This document shows, piece after piece, positions 34,901 through 43,538 of a DNA stretch of 64,000 bases; position 1 is the first letter of the stretch, and each line of letters begins with the position of its first letter. Source of the DNA: JBFLYO01 sp040756745 (GTDB lineage: Bacteria > Bacteroidota > Ignavibacteria > UBA10030 > UBA6906); the NCBI GenBank assembly GCA_040756745.1, contig JBFLYO010000006.1, positions 1 to 64,000 on the forward strand, in the 5' to 3' direction. A program made the position numbers and the translations under genes. The notes under the pieces are model-generated. The model ran no database searches. It worked only from the letters and a program-made list of their open reading frames with translations, and was not told the DNA's origin.

Positions 34901-35049
34901 ACAAAGAACCTGTCCCAGGAGGAGGGGCAGGACCCGAGCCGGCAAAGGCAGGGAAACCCCAGCCGATCCACGTCGGAGAGAAGATCGGACGCAACGACCC
35001 CTGCCCGTGCGGCAGCGGGAAAAAATACAAACAGTGCCACGGCAGGTAA
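31984..35049 (+). CDS. secA: Preprotein translocase ATPase SecA
   Basis: 1021 residues, the motor of Sec export. Walker A is [15 protein letters not shown], Walker B/DEAD is [20 protein letters not shown], and the second motor domain has '[12 protein letters not shown]', '[14 protein letters not shown]' and '[15 protein letters not shown]'. The C-terminal zinc motif is [14 protein letters not shown]. Compared with E. coli (901 aa) it is longer, mostly through an insert of about 100-120 residues after [10 protein letters not shown] (about 285-410), as in other Bacteroidota/Chlorobiota SecAs. glnB follows after 9 bp. Confidence 0.97.
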   Translation: [1021 protein letters not shown]

Positions 35050-35058
35050 CGACCGCCC

Positions 35059-35397
35059 ATGAAAAAGATCGAAGCGATCATCCGTCCCTTCAGAATCGAC
35101 GACGTCCGCGAAGCACTGGCGGAGATCGGCGTGAAAGGCATGACCCTGACGGAGGTCAAGGGGTACGGCCGCCAGAAAGGACACACGGAGCTCTACCGCG
35201 GCTCGGAATACCAGATCGATTTCCTCCCGAAAATCAAACTGGAGGTGATCGTCGCGGACAAGATCCTCGATAAGGTCGTGGACACGATTATCAAGGCGGC
35301 GAAGACGGGACAGGTGGGCGACGGGAAGATCTTCATATCGACGGTGGAGGATGTGATCAGGGTGAGGACAGGGGAGTCGGGGGAAGATGCGCTATGA
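35059..35397 (+). CDS. glnB: Nitrogen regulatory protein P-II
   Basis: 112 residues, trimeric sensor of 2-oxoglutarate, ATP/ADP and nitrogen status. 'MKKIEAIIRPFRIDDVREAL' opens the protein; the T-loop carries Tyr51 (GSEYQIDF), the uridylylation site of classic GlnB; the ATP-binding B-loop is TGQVGDGKIFI. No amtB, glnA or glnD is in the window. Placement directly behind secA with no visible promoter implies co-transcription, an unusual partner. Confidence 0.95.
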   Translation: MKKIEAIIRPFRIDDVREALAEIGVKGMTLTEVKGYGRQKGHTELYRGSEYQIDFLPKIKLEVIVADKILDKVVDTIIKAAKTGQVGDGKIFISTVEDVIRVRTGESGEDAL

Positions 35398-35428
35398 TTG
35401 AGGATGGAGGATTGAGGATCGAGGATTG
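35396..35428. repeat. GGATTGAG-type short repeat
   Basis: Three to four imperfect copies of GGATTGA/GGATCGA directly after the glnB stop codon. A similar GATTGAGGATT occurs at the 3' end of ppa (46340-46350). Confidence 0.5.
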
Positions 35429-35472
35429 TTGACTGATGGACGATGATGAGAGCAGGGAGATGCAAAACTTTG

Positions 35473-35506
35473 CCCCGCCGGAGATTGGCGGGGTTTCTTG
35501 TATATA
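35473..35506 (+). terminator. Terminator overlapping the era -10 region
   Basis: CCCCGCC (35473-35479) pairs with GGCGGGG (35487-35493) and is followed by TTTCTTG. The T tract runs straight into TATATA (35501-35506), a -10 box 9 nt before the era ATG. No -35 matches at 17 bp because the hairpin occupies that space. Confidence 0.6.
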
Positions 35507-35515
35507 GGTCGGGTC

Positions 35516-36508
35516 ATGGCGGACGAAATAGTTCCATCCGCTGACTATCGGTGCGGGTACGTGGCGATCATCGGAGAGCCGAATGTCGGCAAATCGACGC
35601 TGATGAACCGCCTGCTCGGGCAGAAGATTTCCATCGTGACGAAGAAGCCGCAAACCACGCGTCACAGGATCCTCGGCATCCTTTCGACCGACTCCTTCCA
35701 GGCGATCTTCGTCGATACCCCCGGCATCATCCGCCCCCGCTACGCACTGCATGAGGCGATGATGGAGCACGCCTCGTCGGCGATCAGAGACGCTGACATG
35801 CTCCTCTATATGATTGATGCGGCGCATCCGCCGGACCCCGGCGATCGCATTGAGGAAGAGGCGCTCGCACGGCTCAAGGAGACCGGCAAGCCGGCCTGGC
35901 TGGTCATCAATAAAGTTGACCTGGTCGAAAAGCCCCTCCTCCTCCCGATGATGGAGCGGTACGCCCGGCGCTTCCCGTTCAGGGAAATCTATCCGATCAG
36001 TGCGTTGACCCTCGATGGTACAGATCCGCTTCTGGCAGCCATCGCGCGCGAACTCCCCCGGCATCCCCCGTTGTATCCCACTGACATCGTGAGCGAGCAT
36101 AGCCAGCGCTTTTTTGTGTCGGAGATCATCCGCGAGAAGATCTTTGTGAAGTGCGAGCAGGAGATACCGTATTCGACGTCGGTGGATATCGTTGAGTTCA
36201 GAGAGCGGACCGGGGGAAGTGGGGACAAGGCAAACGGGGGAAAGGGAGAGAGGGGTAAGGAGGTAAGGGGTAGGGGGGTGAAGAACTTGAAGTGGTTCAT
36301 CAGCGCGGACGTGTATGTCGAACGGGACTCGCAGAAGGGGATCGTGATCGGCAAAGGGGGGACGATGCTGAAGGAGATCGGCGCTGCGGCAAGAAAGGAT
36401 ATCGAGGAATTCCTTGAGCACCCCGTCTTCCTCGAATTGCACGTCAAGGTGCGGGAAAAGTGGCGCGAAGATGAACAGTGGCTGCACCGGCTGGGGTATA
36501 AGCAGTGA
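35516..36508 (+). CDS. era: GTPase Era with low-complexity insert
   Basis: 330 residues (E. coli Era: 301). G1 GEPNVGKST (20-28), G3 DTPG, G4 NKVD and the KH domain (YVERDSQKGIVIGKGGTMLKEIGAAARKDIEE) are intact, so it should bind 16S rRNA and aid 30S maturation. Between 'STSVDIVEFRER' and 'LKWFISADVYVERD' lies an insert of about 26 residues (232-257) rich in Gly, Lys and Arg. It is encoded by a GGGGTAAGG-type repeat (36211-36280) of the same kind as the intergenic islands. Of the three forward frames only the one used is open through the insert. The GTG of the next gene overlaps the stop. Confidence 0.95.
   Translation: MADEIVPSADYRCGYVAIIGEPNVGKSTLMNRLLGQKISIVTKKPQTTRHRILGILSTDSFQAIFVDTPGIIRPRYALHEAMMEHASSAIRDADMLLYMIDAAHPPDPGDRIEEEALARLKETGKPAWLVINKVDLVEKPLLLPMMERYARRFPFREIYPISALTLDGTDPLLAAIARELPRHPPLYPTDIVSEHSQRFFVSEIIREKIFVKCEQEIPYSTSVDIVEFRERTGGSGDKANGGKGERGKEVRGRGVKNLKWFISADVYVERDSQKGIVIGKGGTMLKEIGAAARKDIEEFLEHPVFLELHVKVREKWREDEQWLHRLGYKQ
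36211..36280 (+). repeat. Low-complexity island inserted in era
   Basis: A polypurine stretch with GGGGTAAGG, AGGTAAGG and GGGTAGGGGGG units. It falls in the loop between the beta strand and the rest of the KH domain and keeps the frame. The other two forward frames contain TAA or TAG. Confidence 0.8.
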
Positions 36509-37407
36509 ACGGGAACCGAGAGAGGTTCAAGATCTGGTTCGGCTTCTTTATTGTTTCCACGGTGTGGGGGTCGACGTGGCTTGCGATCAAGATTGGGGTC
36601 GAACGGATTCCGCCGTTTCTCGCTGCAGCGGTGCGCTTCGTCATCGCCTCGGCGATTCTGTACGCAATTATCCGGTTCCGGGGTCTGGTCATCACCAGAA
36701 CACCCGACGCGAAGAAACTGTACCTGGCAATGGGAATCCTGTCGTTCTCGATCCCCTTTGCACTGGTGTACTGGGCCGAACAATACATCCCGAGCGGATT
36801 GGCGAGCATCCTGTTTGCCGCGTTTCCGTTCTGGGTCGCCATCTTTTCTCATGTGATGCTTCGCAACGAACCGGTGGATGGATTCAAGCTGGCGGGAATC
36901 GTCATGGGCTTCGCCGGCATCCTGATCATCTTCTGGGGGGATTTCACGCTGGATAATTCTCTCGCTGCGATCGGGATGGGAGCAATGGTATTCAGCACGG
37001 TGCTCCAGGCGTACTGTCTCATCCTCATCAAGCGACTGGGTCACGCGATCAGCCCCTACGTCATGAATTTTGTCGGCATGGCGATGGGGGCGGGTTGCCT
37101 CATGGCGCTCAGCCTGGCCACGGAACGATGGGAAGGAATCACGTGGGATGCGGCGGCTCTGCTTTCCATTCTTTACCTGGCCCTGATCGGATCCGTCGTT
37201 ACGTTTGTCACCTATTACTGTCTTCTCAAGCGAATCCAGGCCGTGTACCTGTCGCTCACCAGCCTCATCAATCCGATCGTGGCCGTACTGCTCGGTGCTC
37301 TGGTGCTCGACGAGACCCTTGGTGCTTCGGTGTCGGCGGGCGCAGGACTGGTCCTGGTGGGGATAGTTGTCGCGAACGGGCGGAACCTCGTCCGGGGGCG
37401 GGCGTAA
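36505..37407 (+). CDS. EamA/DMT family transporter
   Basis: 300 residues with about ten membrane helices arranged as two EamA repeats. The first has 'FGFFIVSTVWGSTWLAIKIGVERIPPFLAAAVRFVIASA' and 'PFALVYWAEQYIPSGLASILFAAFPFWVAIFS'; the second 'FVTYYCLLKRIQAVYLSLTSLINPIVAVLLGALVLDETL'. Family members export amino acids or other metabolites; the substrate is unknown. GTG start overlaps the era stop (GTGA), and the M1 peptidase starts 1 bp after its stop. Confidence 0.9.
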   Translation: MNGNRERFKIWFGFFIVSTVWGSTWLAIKIGVERIPPFLAAAVRFVIASAILYAIIRFRGLVITRTPDAKKLYLAMGILSFSIPFALVYWAEQYIPSGLASILFAAFPFWVAIFSHVMLRNEPVDGFKLAGIVMGFAGILIIFWGDFTLDNSLAAIGMGAMVFSTVLQAYCLILIKRLGHAISPYVMNFVGMAMGAGCLMALSLATERWEGITWDAAALLSILYLALIGSVVTFVTYYCLLKRIQAVYLSLTSLINPIVAVLLGALVLDETLGASVSAGAGLVLVGIVVANGRNLVRGRA

Positions 37408-37408
37408 C

Positions 37409-39391
37409 ATGTGCCGCAGAGCGGTGTTAACGTTCTTTGCCGCCATCCTTTGTCTTTGCGCTACCGGACAGGAAAGGAATCCTCAGACAGAAAAGGAAAG
37501 CGGAGTGGTCGATGCAAAGTCGAGGTTTCTGTGGGCGACGGGCCGGGCGGCGATCGACGCCGCACCTCCGAACGCTCCATTCGACGTGCTCAATTACTCG
37601 CTCGATATCTCCGCGGCCATGGTCGATGAGCGACTTGGAGGTCGCAACGTGATCACGGTCTTACTCCGTACCGCAGCGGATTCCGTGGTGCTGCATCAGC
37701 TCAAGCTGCAGATTGACAGCGTCCGTGTCGATGGAGCGATGGCCACGTTTGCCGTCAACGACCCGGCCGAACGGCTGACGATCCGGCTCGGGCAGCAGCG
37801 ATCAGCCGGAGACACCTTGCGCATTGCGGTCTGGTACCGCCGCGTGCCAGGAATTCAGCGGCTCACAAGCCGACTCGGCTACTATTTCTTTCTCGACACG
37901 CTGCCGGGGCTTCCGGCAAACCTTGGCTACACCATGTCTGAACCGCGCGATGCGCGCTGCTGGATGCCCTGTTTCGATGAACCGTGGGATAAGGCGACCG
38001 CTTCGATCGATGTTACGGTCCCGGACGGCTTCGTTGCGGCGTCGAACGGCCGGCTCGCCGGTGCGACCTTGAACAGCGATGGCACCGTGACATGGCGATG
38101 GCAGGAGACGCACCAGGTTGCCACCTACCTCATGTGTGCGACGATTTCACGCTGGACGACGCCGACGCTGCCGTTCGTCCGCACTGCGGGCGACACGATA
38201 CCGGTGCAGTATTTCGCATGGCAAGCCGACTCGGCGGTCACGTCGGCGTATCTCCCCACCGTCCGACAGATGATTCAGAATCTGAGCGCGCGGTTCGGCC
38301 CGTACCCATGGGACAAATACGCAATGGCCTCAGTTACCCCGTTCGGGTATGGAGGAATGGAGCATCAGACCATCACCACCATACACAGAATCCGGCAGAC
38401 GGACGAAGGCGTCGTTGTTCACGAGCTTGCCCATCAGTGGTGGGGGGACCTGGTGACCTGCGGGTCATGGCCCGACATCTGGCTGAACGAAAGCTTTGCC
38501 ACCTACGCGGAAGCGCTCTGGCAAGAATCACTCGGCGGGTTCCCTGCTCTGAAAAGCGCAATGAGCCAGAAGGAGCAATTCAATTTCGGTTCATGGAGTG
38601 GTGCCGTCTATGACCCCGAAGGGCAGGGATTCGGCCTTTTTCCCTTCTCGGTGTATTCAAAGGGGGCGTGGGTGCTCCACACGATGCGCGGCGTTATCGG
38701 AGATTCTGCATTCTTCGGTTCCTTACGGAGTTGGCGGGAGCTCTACGGCGAGCAGAGCGCGGTCACGGCCGACTTTCAGGCGGTGGTGTCATCGGTCTCC
38801 GGACGCGACATGAGCCGGTTCTTCCAGCAGTGGATCTACTCACCGGGATGGCCGGTGTACTCCCTTTCCTCACGCTGGCAGGGAGGGACGCTGTTCGTGA
38901 AGATCCATCAGCAGCAAACCGCAGGCTGGCCGGTCTACGTCATGCCCGTCCATGTCGGGGTCTACGGACCCGGGCTGGACACGGCGTTCGTCCTGCAGGA
39001 CAGCCTGCGAGAACAGACGTTTACGCTGCCGGTTCCTCTGGCGCCCGACAGCGTGAGACTCGACCCTGACAACTGGATTCTGAAACAGCGAGGGAAGCCG
39101 GTGAACGAGGATTGGCATGAGATCCCAGCAACGTACCTCGTGCATCAGAATTTCCCGAATCCGTTCAACGGCGGGACGACGATCTCGTTCGACCTTCCTG
39201 CTGTAAGCCGCGTCCGGCTGCAGGTCTACGACCTGCTCGGGAGGGAGGTCGCGTTGCTCGTCGACGGAGTCCAGCTTGCTGGGAACCACATCGTCACCTT
39301 TGACGCCGCCAAACTCGCCTCGGGGATCTATCTCTACCGGCTTTCGGCCGGGGAGTTTTCGGAAACGCGCAAAATGATCGTGCTGCGGTAA
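37409..39391 (+). CDS. Secreted M1 aminopeptidase with T9SS sorting domain
   Basis: 660 residues. Signal peptide AVLTFFAAILCLCATG. Zinc motif H338ELAH342 with Glu361 (HExxH-x18-E, 'WLNESFATYAE'); the substrate-anchoring GAMEN loop is GGMEH. The N-terminal saddle domain ('NYSLDISAAMVDERLGGRN...', 'PCFDEPWDKATASIDVTVP') is conserved. The last about 80 residues are a T9SS sorting domain ('YLVHQNFPNPFNGGTTISFD', 'VYDLLGREVALLV', 'GIYLYRLSAG'). It probably digests peptides outside the cell. uvrC follows after 4 bp. Confidence 0.92.
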   Translation: MCRRAVLTFFAAILCLCATGQERNPQTEKESGVVDAKSRFLWATGRAAIDAAPPNAPFDVLNYSLDISAAMVDERLGGRNVITVLLRTAADSVVLHQLKLQIDSVRVDGAMATFAVNDPAERLTIRLGQQRSAGDTLRIAVWYRRVPGIQRLTSRLGYYFFLDTLPGLPANLGYTMSEPRDARCWMPCFDEPWDKATASIDVTVPDGFVAASNGRLAGATLNSDGTVTWRWQETHQVATYLMCATISRWTTPTLPFVRTAGDTIPVQYFAWQADSAVTSAYLPTVRQMIQNLSARFGPYPWDKYAMASVTPFGYGGMEHQTITTIHRIRQTDEGVVVHELAHQWWGDLVTCGSWPDIWLNESFATYAEALWQESLGGFPALKSAMSQKEQFNFGSWSGAVYDPEGQGFGLFPFSVYSKGAWVLHTMRGVIGDSAFFGSLRSWRELYGEQSAVTADFQAVVSSVSGRDMSRFFQQWIYSPGWPVYSLSSRWQGGTLFVKIHQQQTAGWPVYVMPVHVGVYGPGLDTAFVLQDSLREQTFTLPVPLAPDSVRLDPDNWILKQRGKPVNEDWHEIPATYLVHQNFPNPFNGGTTISFDLPAVSRVRLQVYDLLGREVALLVDGVQLAGNHIVTFDAAKLASGIYLYRLSAGEFSETRKMIVLR

Positions 39392-39395
39392 ACGG

Positions 39396-41291
39396 ATGTA
39401 CTCCTCGCTGAACATACGGATCGCGAAGGAAGATATCGCACTTGAGGAGAAGCTCGAGAACCTCCCCGTCGGTCCCGGCGTGTACCAGCATAAGGATGCC
39501 GACGGGAGGGTGCTCTACGTGGGGAAGGCGAAAAGTCTTCGGAACAGGGTGCGGCAGTACTTCCAGAGATCACGCTCCCTTGGACCCCGCATCGAGCAGA
39601 TGCTTTCGCGCGCGACCGACCTCGAGATCATTGTCACGGATTCCGAGGTGGAGGCCCTGATCCTCGAAGCAAACCTGATCAAGAAGCTCAAGCCGCGGTA
39701 CAACGTCAACCTGAAGGACGACAAGAGCTATCCCTACATCGTCGTGACGAACGAGCCGTTCCCGCGTGTTTTCATCACGCGGCAGATCCGCCGCGACGGG
39801 TCGCGTTATTTCGGGCCGTACACCGACGTCAAGAATGTCCGGTCGGCCTTGAAAGCCATCCGCGACATTTTCATGATCCGGAGCTGCAACTTCAAGATCG
39901 ACGATGAGGCCATTGCAAGGAAGAAATACAAGGTCTGCCTCGACTACCACATCAAAAAGTGCGAGGGCCCCTGCGAGGGGCTCGTGACGCAGGAGCGGTA
40001 CAAGGCCATGATCGCCCAGGTGGCTGCGCTGCTGCAGGGGAAGACGGGCTCACTTATCAGGTCCCTGCGGGGGGAGATGGTGCAGCTTTCGTCCGCAATG
40101 CGATTCGAAGAGGCCGCGGTGATCCGCGACCGGATTCGGGGGCTTGAAGCGTACAGTGAGAAGCAGAAGGCCGTGGACCTGGACGGCACGGAGCGGGACA
40201 TTGTGGCCTTTGCTGCCGAAGGGGACGACGCGTGCGGCGTCGTGTTCAAGATACGGGACGGCAAGATGGTCGGCCGACAACATTACTACATGGTGAACGT
40301 GGAGGGGAAGTCGGAAGGCGAAGTGCTCGAGACGATGCTGCAGCAATACTACCTGGATGCCGAGGACATTCCGAAGGAGATCCTGGTGCAGGCATCCCTC
40401 GAGGATGCCGCGGCGATCGCCCGCTGGCTCACGCAAAGGAGAGGGGACGATGTCATCATTTCCACCCCCGTGGAGGGTGAGGCGGCCAAGCTCGTCCGGC
40501 TGACGCACAGTAACGCAAAGTTCCTGCTCGATGAATTGAAGATCCAGAAAATGAAGCGGGCCGACTATCTTCCCCATCCTGTCTCAGCGCTTCAGCGGGA
40601 CCTTCGGCTCGAGAAGCCCCCGCGAAAGATCGAGTGCTTTGACAATTCCAACATTCAGGGGTCGGAACCGGTCGCGTCCATGGTGGTTTTCGTTGATGGC
40701 AGGCCGAGAAAAAGCGAGTACCGGAAATTCAAGGTCAAATCCGTGACGGGGCCGGACGACTTTGCGAGTATGCGGGAGATCGTGCGCCGACGATACGCAC
40801 GTCTGCTCGACGAGCAGGGAAGCCCGCCGGACCTTGTCGTGGTGGATGGGGGAAAAGGCCAGCTCTCTGCTGCCGTCGAGGTCCTCAGGGACCTTGGCAT
40901 GAGCGGCCAGCCGGTGATCGGCCTGGCGAAACGGCTCGAGGAAGTATTTCTCCCCGGCAACAGCGAGCCGGAGATGATCCCCAAAACCTCATCAGGCCTC
41001 CGTCTGCTTCAGCAGGTGCGCGACGAGGCACACCGGTTTGCGATCACGTATCACCGGTCGCTGCGCTCGAAGCGAACTCTCCAGACGGAACTCGACCTGA
41101 TCAAAGGGATCGGGAAGAAGCGTGCGACGGAACTGCTCGAAGCGTTCGGTTCGGTGCAGGGGGTCAAATTCGCAACGCCGGAGCAGCTGGCGGAGGTTGC
41201 GGGAGAAAAGATCGCATCGAAGATCCTCGAATACTTCGGTCGCGGAGATCAGGAGAACGACGAGAACCCCGACGCAAACGCCGACCACTAA
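39396..41291 (+). CDS. uvrC: Excinuclease ABC subunit C
   Basis: 631 residues, the dual-incision nuclease of nucleotide excision repair. GIY-YIG domain 'PVGPGVYQHKDADGRVLYVGKAKSL' at the N-terminus, UVR motif ('RFEEAAVIRDRIRGLEAY', about 228-245), the RNase H-like 3' domain ('IECFDNSNIQGSEPVASMVVF', 'VVVDGGKGQL') and a helix-hairpin-helix pair ('LIKGIGKKRATELLEAFGS'). It is the last gene of the era cluster and converges with the TonB receptor with 4 bp overlap and no visible terminator. Confidence 0.96.
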   Translation: MYSSLNIRIAKEDIALEEKLENLPVGPGVYQHKDADGRVLYVGKAKSLRNRVRQYFQRSRSLGPRIEQMLSRATDLEIIVTDSEVEALILEANLIKKLKPRYNVNLKDDKSYPYIVVTNEPFPRVFITRQIRRDGSRYFGPYTDVKNVRSALKAIRDIFMIRSCNFKIDDEAIARKKYKVCLDYHIKKCEGPCEGLVTQERYKAMIAQVAALLQGKTGSLIRSLRGEMVQLSSAMRFEEAAVIRDRIRGLEAYSEKQKAVDLDGTERDIVAFAAEGDDACGVVFKIRDGKMVGRQHYYMVNVEGKSEGEVLETMLQQYYLDAEDIPKEILVQASLEDAAAIARWLTQRRGDDVIISTPVEGEAAKLVRLTHSNAKFLLDELKIQKMKRADYLPHPVSALQRDLRLEKPPRKIECFDNSNIQGSEPVASMVVFVDGRPRKSEYRKFKVKSVTGPDDFASMREIVRRRYARLLDEQGSPPDLVVVDGGKGQLSAAVEVLRDLGMSGQPVIGLAKRLEEVFLPGNSEPEMIPKTSSGLRLLQQVRDEAHRFAITYHRSLRSKRTLQTELDLIKGIGKKRATELLEAFGSVQGVKFATPEQLAEVAGEKIASKILEYFGRGDQENDENPDANADH

Positions 41292-43483
41292 AACTGCCAG
41301 CGCAGCCCGAGGGATGCTGTCACATTCTTTGGCATGCCCGGTTCAAGATAGATCGGTTCCCCTCTTGCGGAGAGATCGGGATTGATCCATGCGGAAGAGG
41401 CGTAGCGCTTGTCGCCGACGTTTTGCACGCTGAAGAACCCGCGCAGGAACAGGCCCGTGTCTCCGAGCTCGATTGCCTCGAAGCCCAGAGATGCATTGAA
41501 TATGGAGTACGGGGGTATGGGGTCGGTGTTTGAGTCGTCCGCGTAATACCTTCCCACGCCGTTCAATCCAGCCTCAAGATAGATGCCGTGCGCCCATGGA
41601 GGTGCGTAGCGCGCCTTGAGAGAATAAAAGAGGTCGGGAATTCCTGCGACGCGATTCCCGCTGAGATCGGCCGATCGCCCCGGTCTCCCGTAGTGCACTG
41701 AGTCGATCTGGTAGATGATGTACCGGTTTCGCGAAAGAGTGAGCGCTCCCTGGAGTGCCAGTCCCCCTCTTTCCTGGAGCGTCATGCCTGCCTCAAGACC
41801 CATCCGCCGTGTTTCACCTGCCGTGAAATAAAACCTGCCGCCGCGGTAGGGGATGAAGTCGTTTTTCACGCTTACCCAGTACAATGCAATGTCGTACGAC
41901 AGCGTTGCGACGAAGTCCCCGCCGGGAAGAATAACCTGCTTCATCCCGATTTCAGCGGTCGTCGACGCACTGGCATCGAGCAGCGGGTTGATGGCGTAGA
42001 CTGAATCCTGGCCGAATGTCCCTGCGGGGTCTGTTTCGTTCCCCGCCGGGATCTCCAGCCCTCCGCCCAGGCTCGCATAGATGCTGTGCAACGGGGTGAT
42101 TCTGAAGGTGATTCCCGCCTTCGGCGTCAGCCGGCTGAATGTCTTCCGTTCTTTGAGCAGCTTCACGGAGGGATCGCTGTCGTAGTTCGTGCGATACGTG
42201 TAGGTCACGCCGTCGTGCCTGGCGCCGATGATCAGGCTGACCCGATCGCCGAACATCATTTCATCCTGGACAAAGAGACCGGCATTGCCGGCCGCTTCAT
42301 TCTTGTCGGTCCGCAGCGTGCCCCGCTCCCTGTTCTGGAGCGAGTAGAAAAGGATTGCTCCATCCTGGAACGCGCCGTCCGCGCCCGCCTGGAACACGTT
42401 GATCAGATCCTCCCCGAACCGTGAGGAAAGCTTGTATACGGCGCTTCCGCCGAAATGATACCGGGTGAAGTCCCGGTACGTGTTGCGCTCGGATCGTTGA
42501 AGATACTTCGGGTTCACATATGCCATCACCGAGACCTCGTGCGCGTTGCTGAACTCGTGGGCGAGCGTCATGCCAATACGCCCCAGCCGGTTGAAACGCC
42601 GCTCATCTCTTGCCACGAACGTCGGCGAATACGCTTGTGGGTCATCCTGCGCCTGGCGGGGATCATTCGCAAACTGCGCTTCGGTGAGTGGGCCTGGGAT
42701 TCGGAAAGCGTTGACACCTCCGAGGAGGTAGACTCCCAGTCGGGTGTGTTCATCGAGCGGTGACTCAATGCCGGTGCTGAAGATCGTTGAGTTGCTGCGT
42801 GAATGGGCGCGCCAGCCGTCGAACGATGTATTGCTGAGCGACAGGAATAGTCGCCCCTTGCCTATCAGGGTCCCGGCCTGCACGCTCTGACGCGAGAATC
42901 CGAAGCTCCCGAACAGCGCGGACACGCCGGCATACGGCGTCTCGAATCCGGAGTTCGAAAAAATGTTGATGACGCCTCCCGCGGCATTTCCCCAGAGCGC
43001 GGAGGCATTGGAGCGGATGACCTCGACCCGTCCGGCGGCGGGGAGATCCACGAGATCGAAGGATGTGCGTCCGTCCGGCTCCGTCTCCGGTATCCCGTCC
43101 ACCATTACACGGATGCCGCGGGTCGTGCCGGCGTTGGAGCGCTGACCCGCTCCTCGCGCGCCGAACCCCCGTATCGTCAACCGGACGTCCTGCGTCCCAT
43201 ACCGTGACTGGGCAAGAACCCCCGGAACGCCGGAGAGAATATCGTCCAAGCCAAACCCGCGCACGGCCTGGATCGACGTGCGGTCGATGACGCTGATGGC
43301 CAGCGGCACCTCGAGGGTGGTTCCCGGCTTGCGGGTGGCCGTTACAACGACTTCTCCTACGCTGTACACAGTATCTCTTGGCGTCCCTGACTTCGATACC
43401 TGCCCGAAGCCGATGCCGCACGCGGCCTGAGTGACAAACATGAGCGCGACAGCATTGAAGTAGGTGCGACGCGTCCGCCGCAT
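41288..43483 (-). CDS. TonB-dependent outer-membrane receptor
   Basis: About 731 residues. Signal peptide near 'YFNAVALMFVTQAACGIGFG', TonB-box-like 'VGEVVVTATRK', plug domain (about 50-170; 'LDDILSGVPGVLAQSRYGTQDVRLTIRGFGARG', 'VMVDGIPETEPDGRTSFDLVDL', 'IEVIRSNASALWGNAAGGVINI'-like) and a 22-strand barrel ending in the aromatic 'TASLGLRWQF'. It resembles FecA/ferric-siderophore receptors; the ligand is unknown. The promoter predicts a transcript start at about 43503, so either ATG 43483 is read from a 20-nt SD-less leader or GTG 43504 is a leaderless start. Confidence 0.9.
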   Translation of the reverse strand: MRRTRRTYFNAVALMFVTQAACGIGFGQVSKSGTPRDTVYSVGEVVVTATRKPGTTLEVPLAISVIDRTSIQAVRGFGLDDILSGVPGVLAQSRYGTQDVRLTIRGFGARGAGQRSNAGTTRGIRVMVDGIPETEPDGRTSFDLVDLPAAGRVEVIRSNASALWGNAAGGVINIFSNSGFETPYAGVSALFGSFGFSRQSVQAGTLIGKGRLFLSLSNTSFDGWRAHSRSNSTIFSTGIESPLDEHTRLGVYLLGGVNAFRIPGPLTEAQFANDPRQAQDDPQAYSPTFVARDERRFNRLGRIGMTLAHEFSNAHEVSVMAYVNPKYLQRSERNTYRDFTRYHFGGSAVYKLSSRFGEDLINVFQAGADGAFQDGAILFYSLQNRERGTLRTDKNEAAGNAGLFVQDEMMFGDRVSLIIGARHDGVTYTYRTNYDSDPSVKLLKERKTFSRLTPKAGITFRITPLHSIYASLGGGLEIPAGNETDPAGTFGQDSVYAINPLLDASASTTAEIGMKQVILPGGDFVATLSYDIALYWVSVKNDFIPYRGGRFYFTAGETRRMGLEAGMTLQERGGLALQGALTLSRNRYIIYQIDSVHYGRPGRSADLSGNRVAGIPDLFYSLKARYAPPWAHGIYLEAGLNGVGRYYADDSNTDPIPPYSIFNASLGFEAIELGDTGLFLRGFFSVQNVGDKRYASSAWINPDLSARGEPIYLEPGMPKNVTASLGLRWQF

Positions 43484-43509
43484 CGTCGAATCCGATTGAG
43501 GCACGGGGG

Positions 43510-43538
43510 AGTATACGGGAGGGTGAAAAGAAAATCAA
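43510..43538 (-). promoter_or_regulatory. Promoter TTGATT-N17-TATACT for the TonB receptor
   Basis: Minus strand: TTGATT (43538-43533) and TATACT (43515-43510) with 17 bp between. No Fur-like palindrome is evident. Confidence 0.7.

Noticed and set aside
35989..37446. Long minus-strand ORF across era and the EamA gene (485 codons)
   Set aside because: It is an antisense shadow of two well-supported genes, with low-complexity Arg/His-rich composition and no domain.
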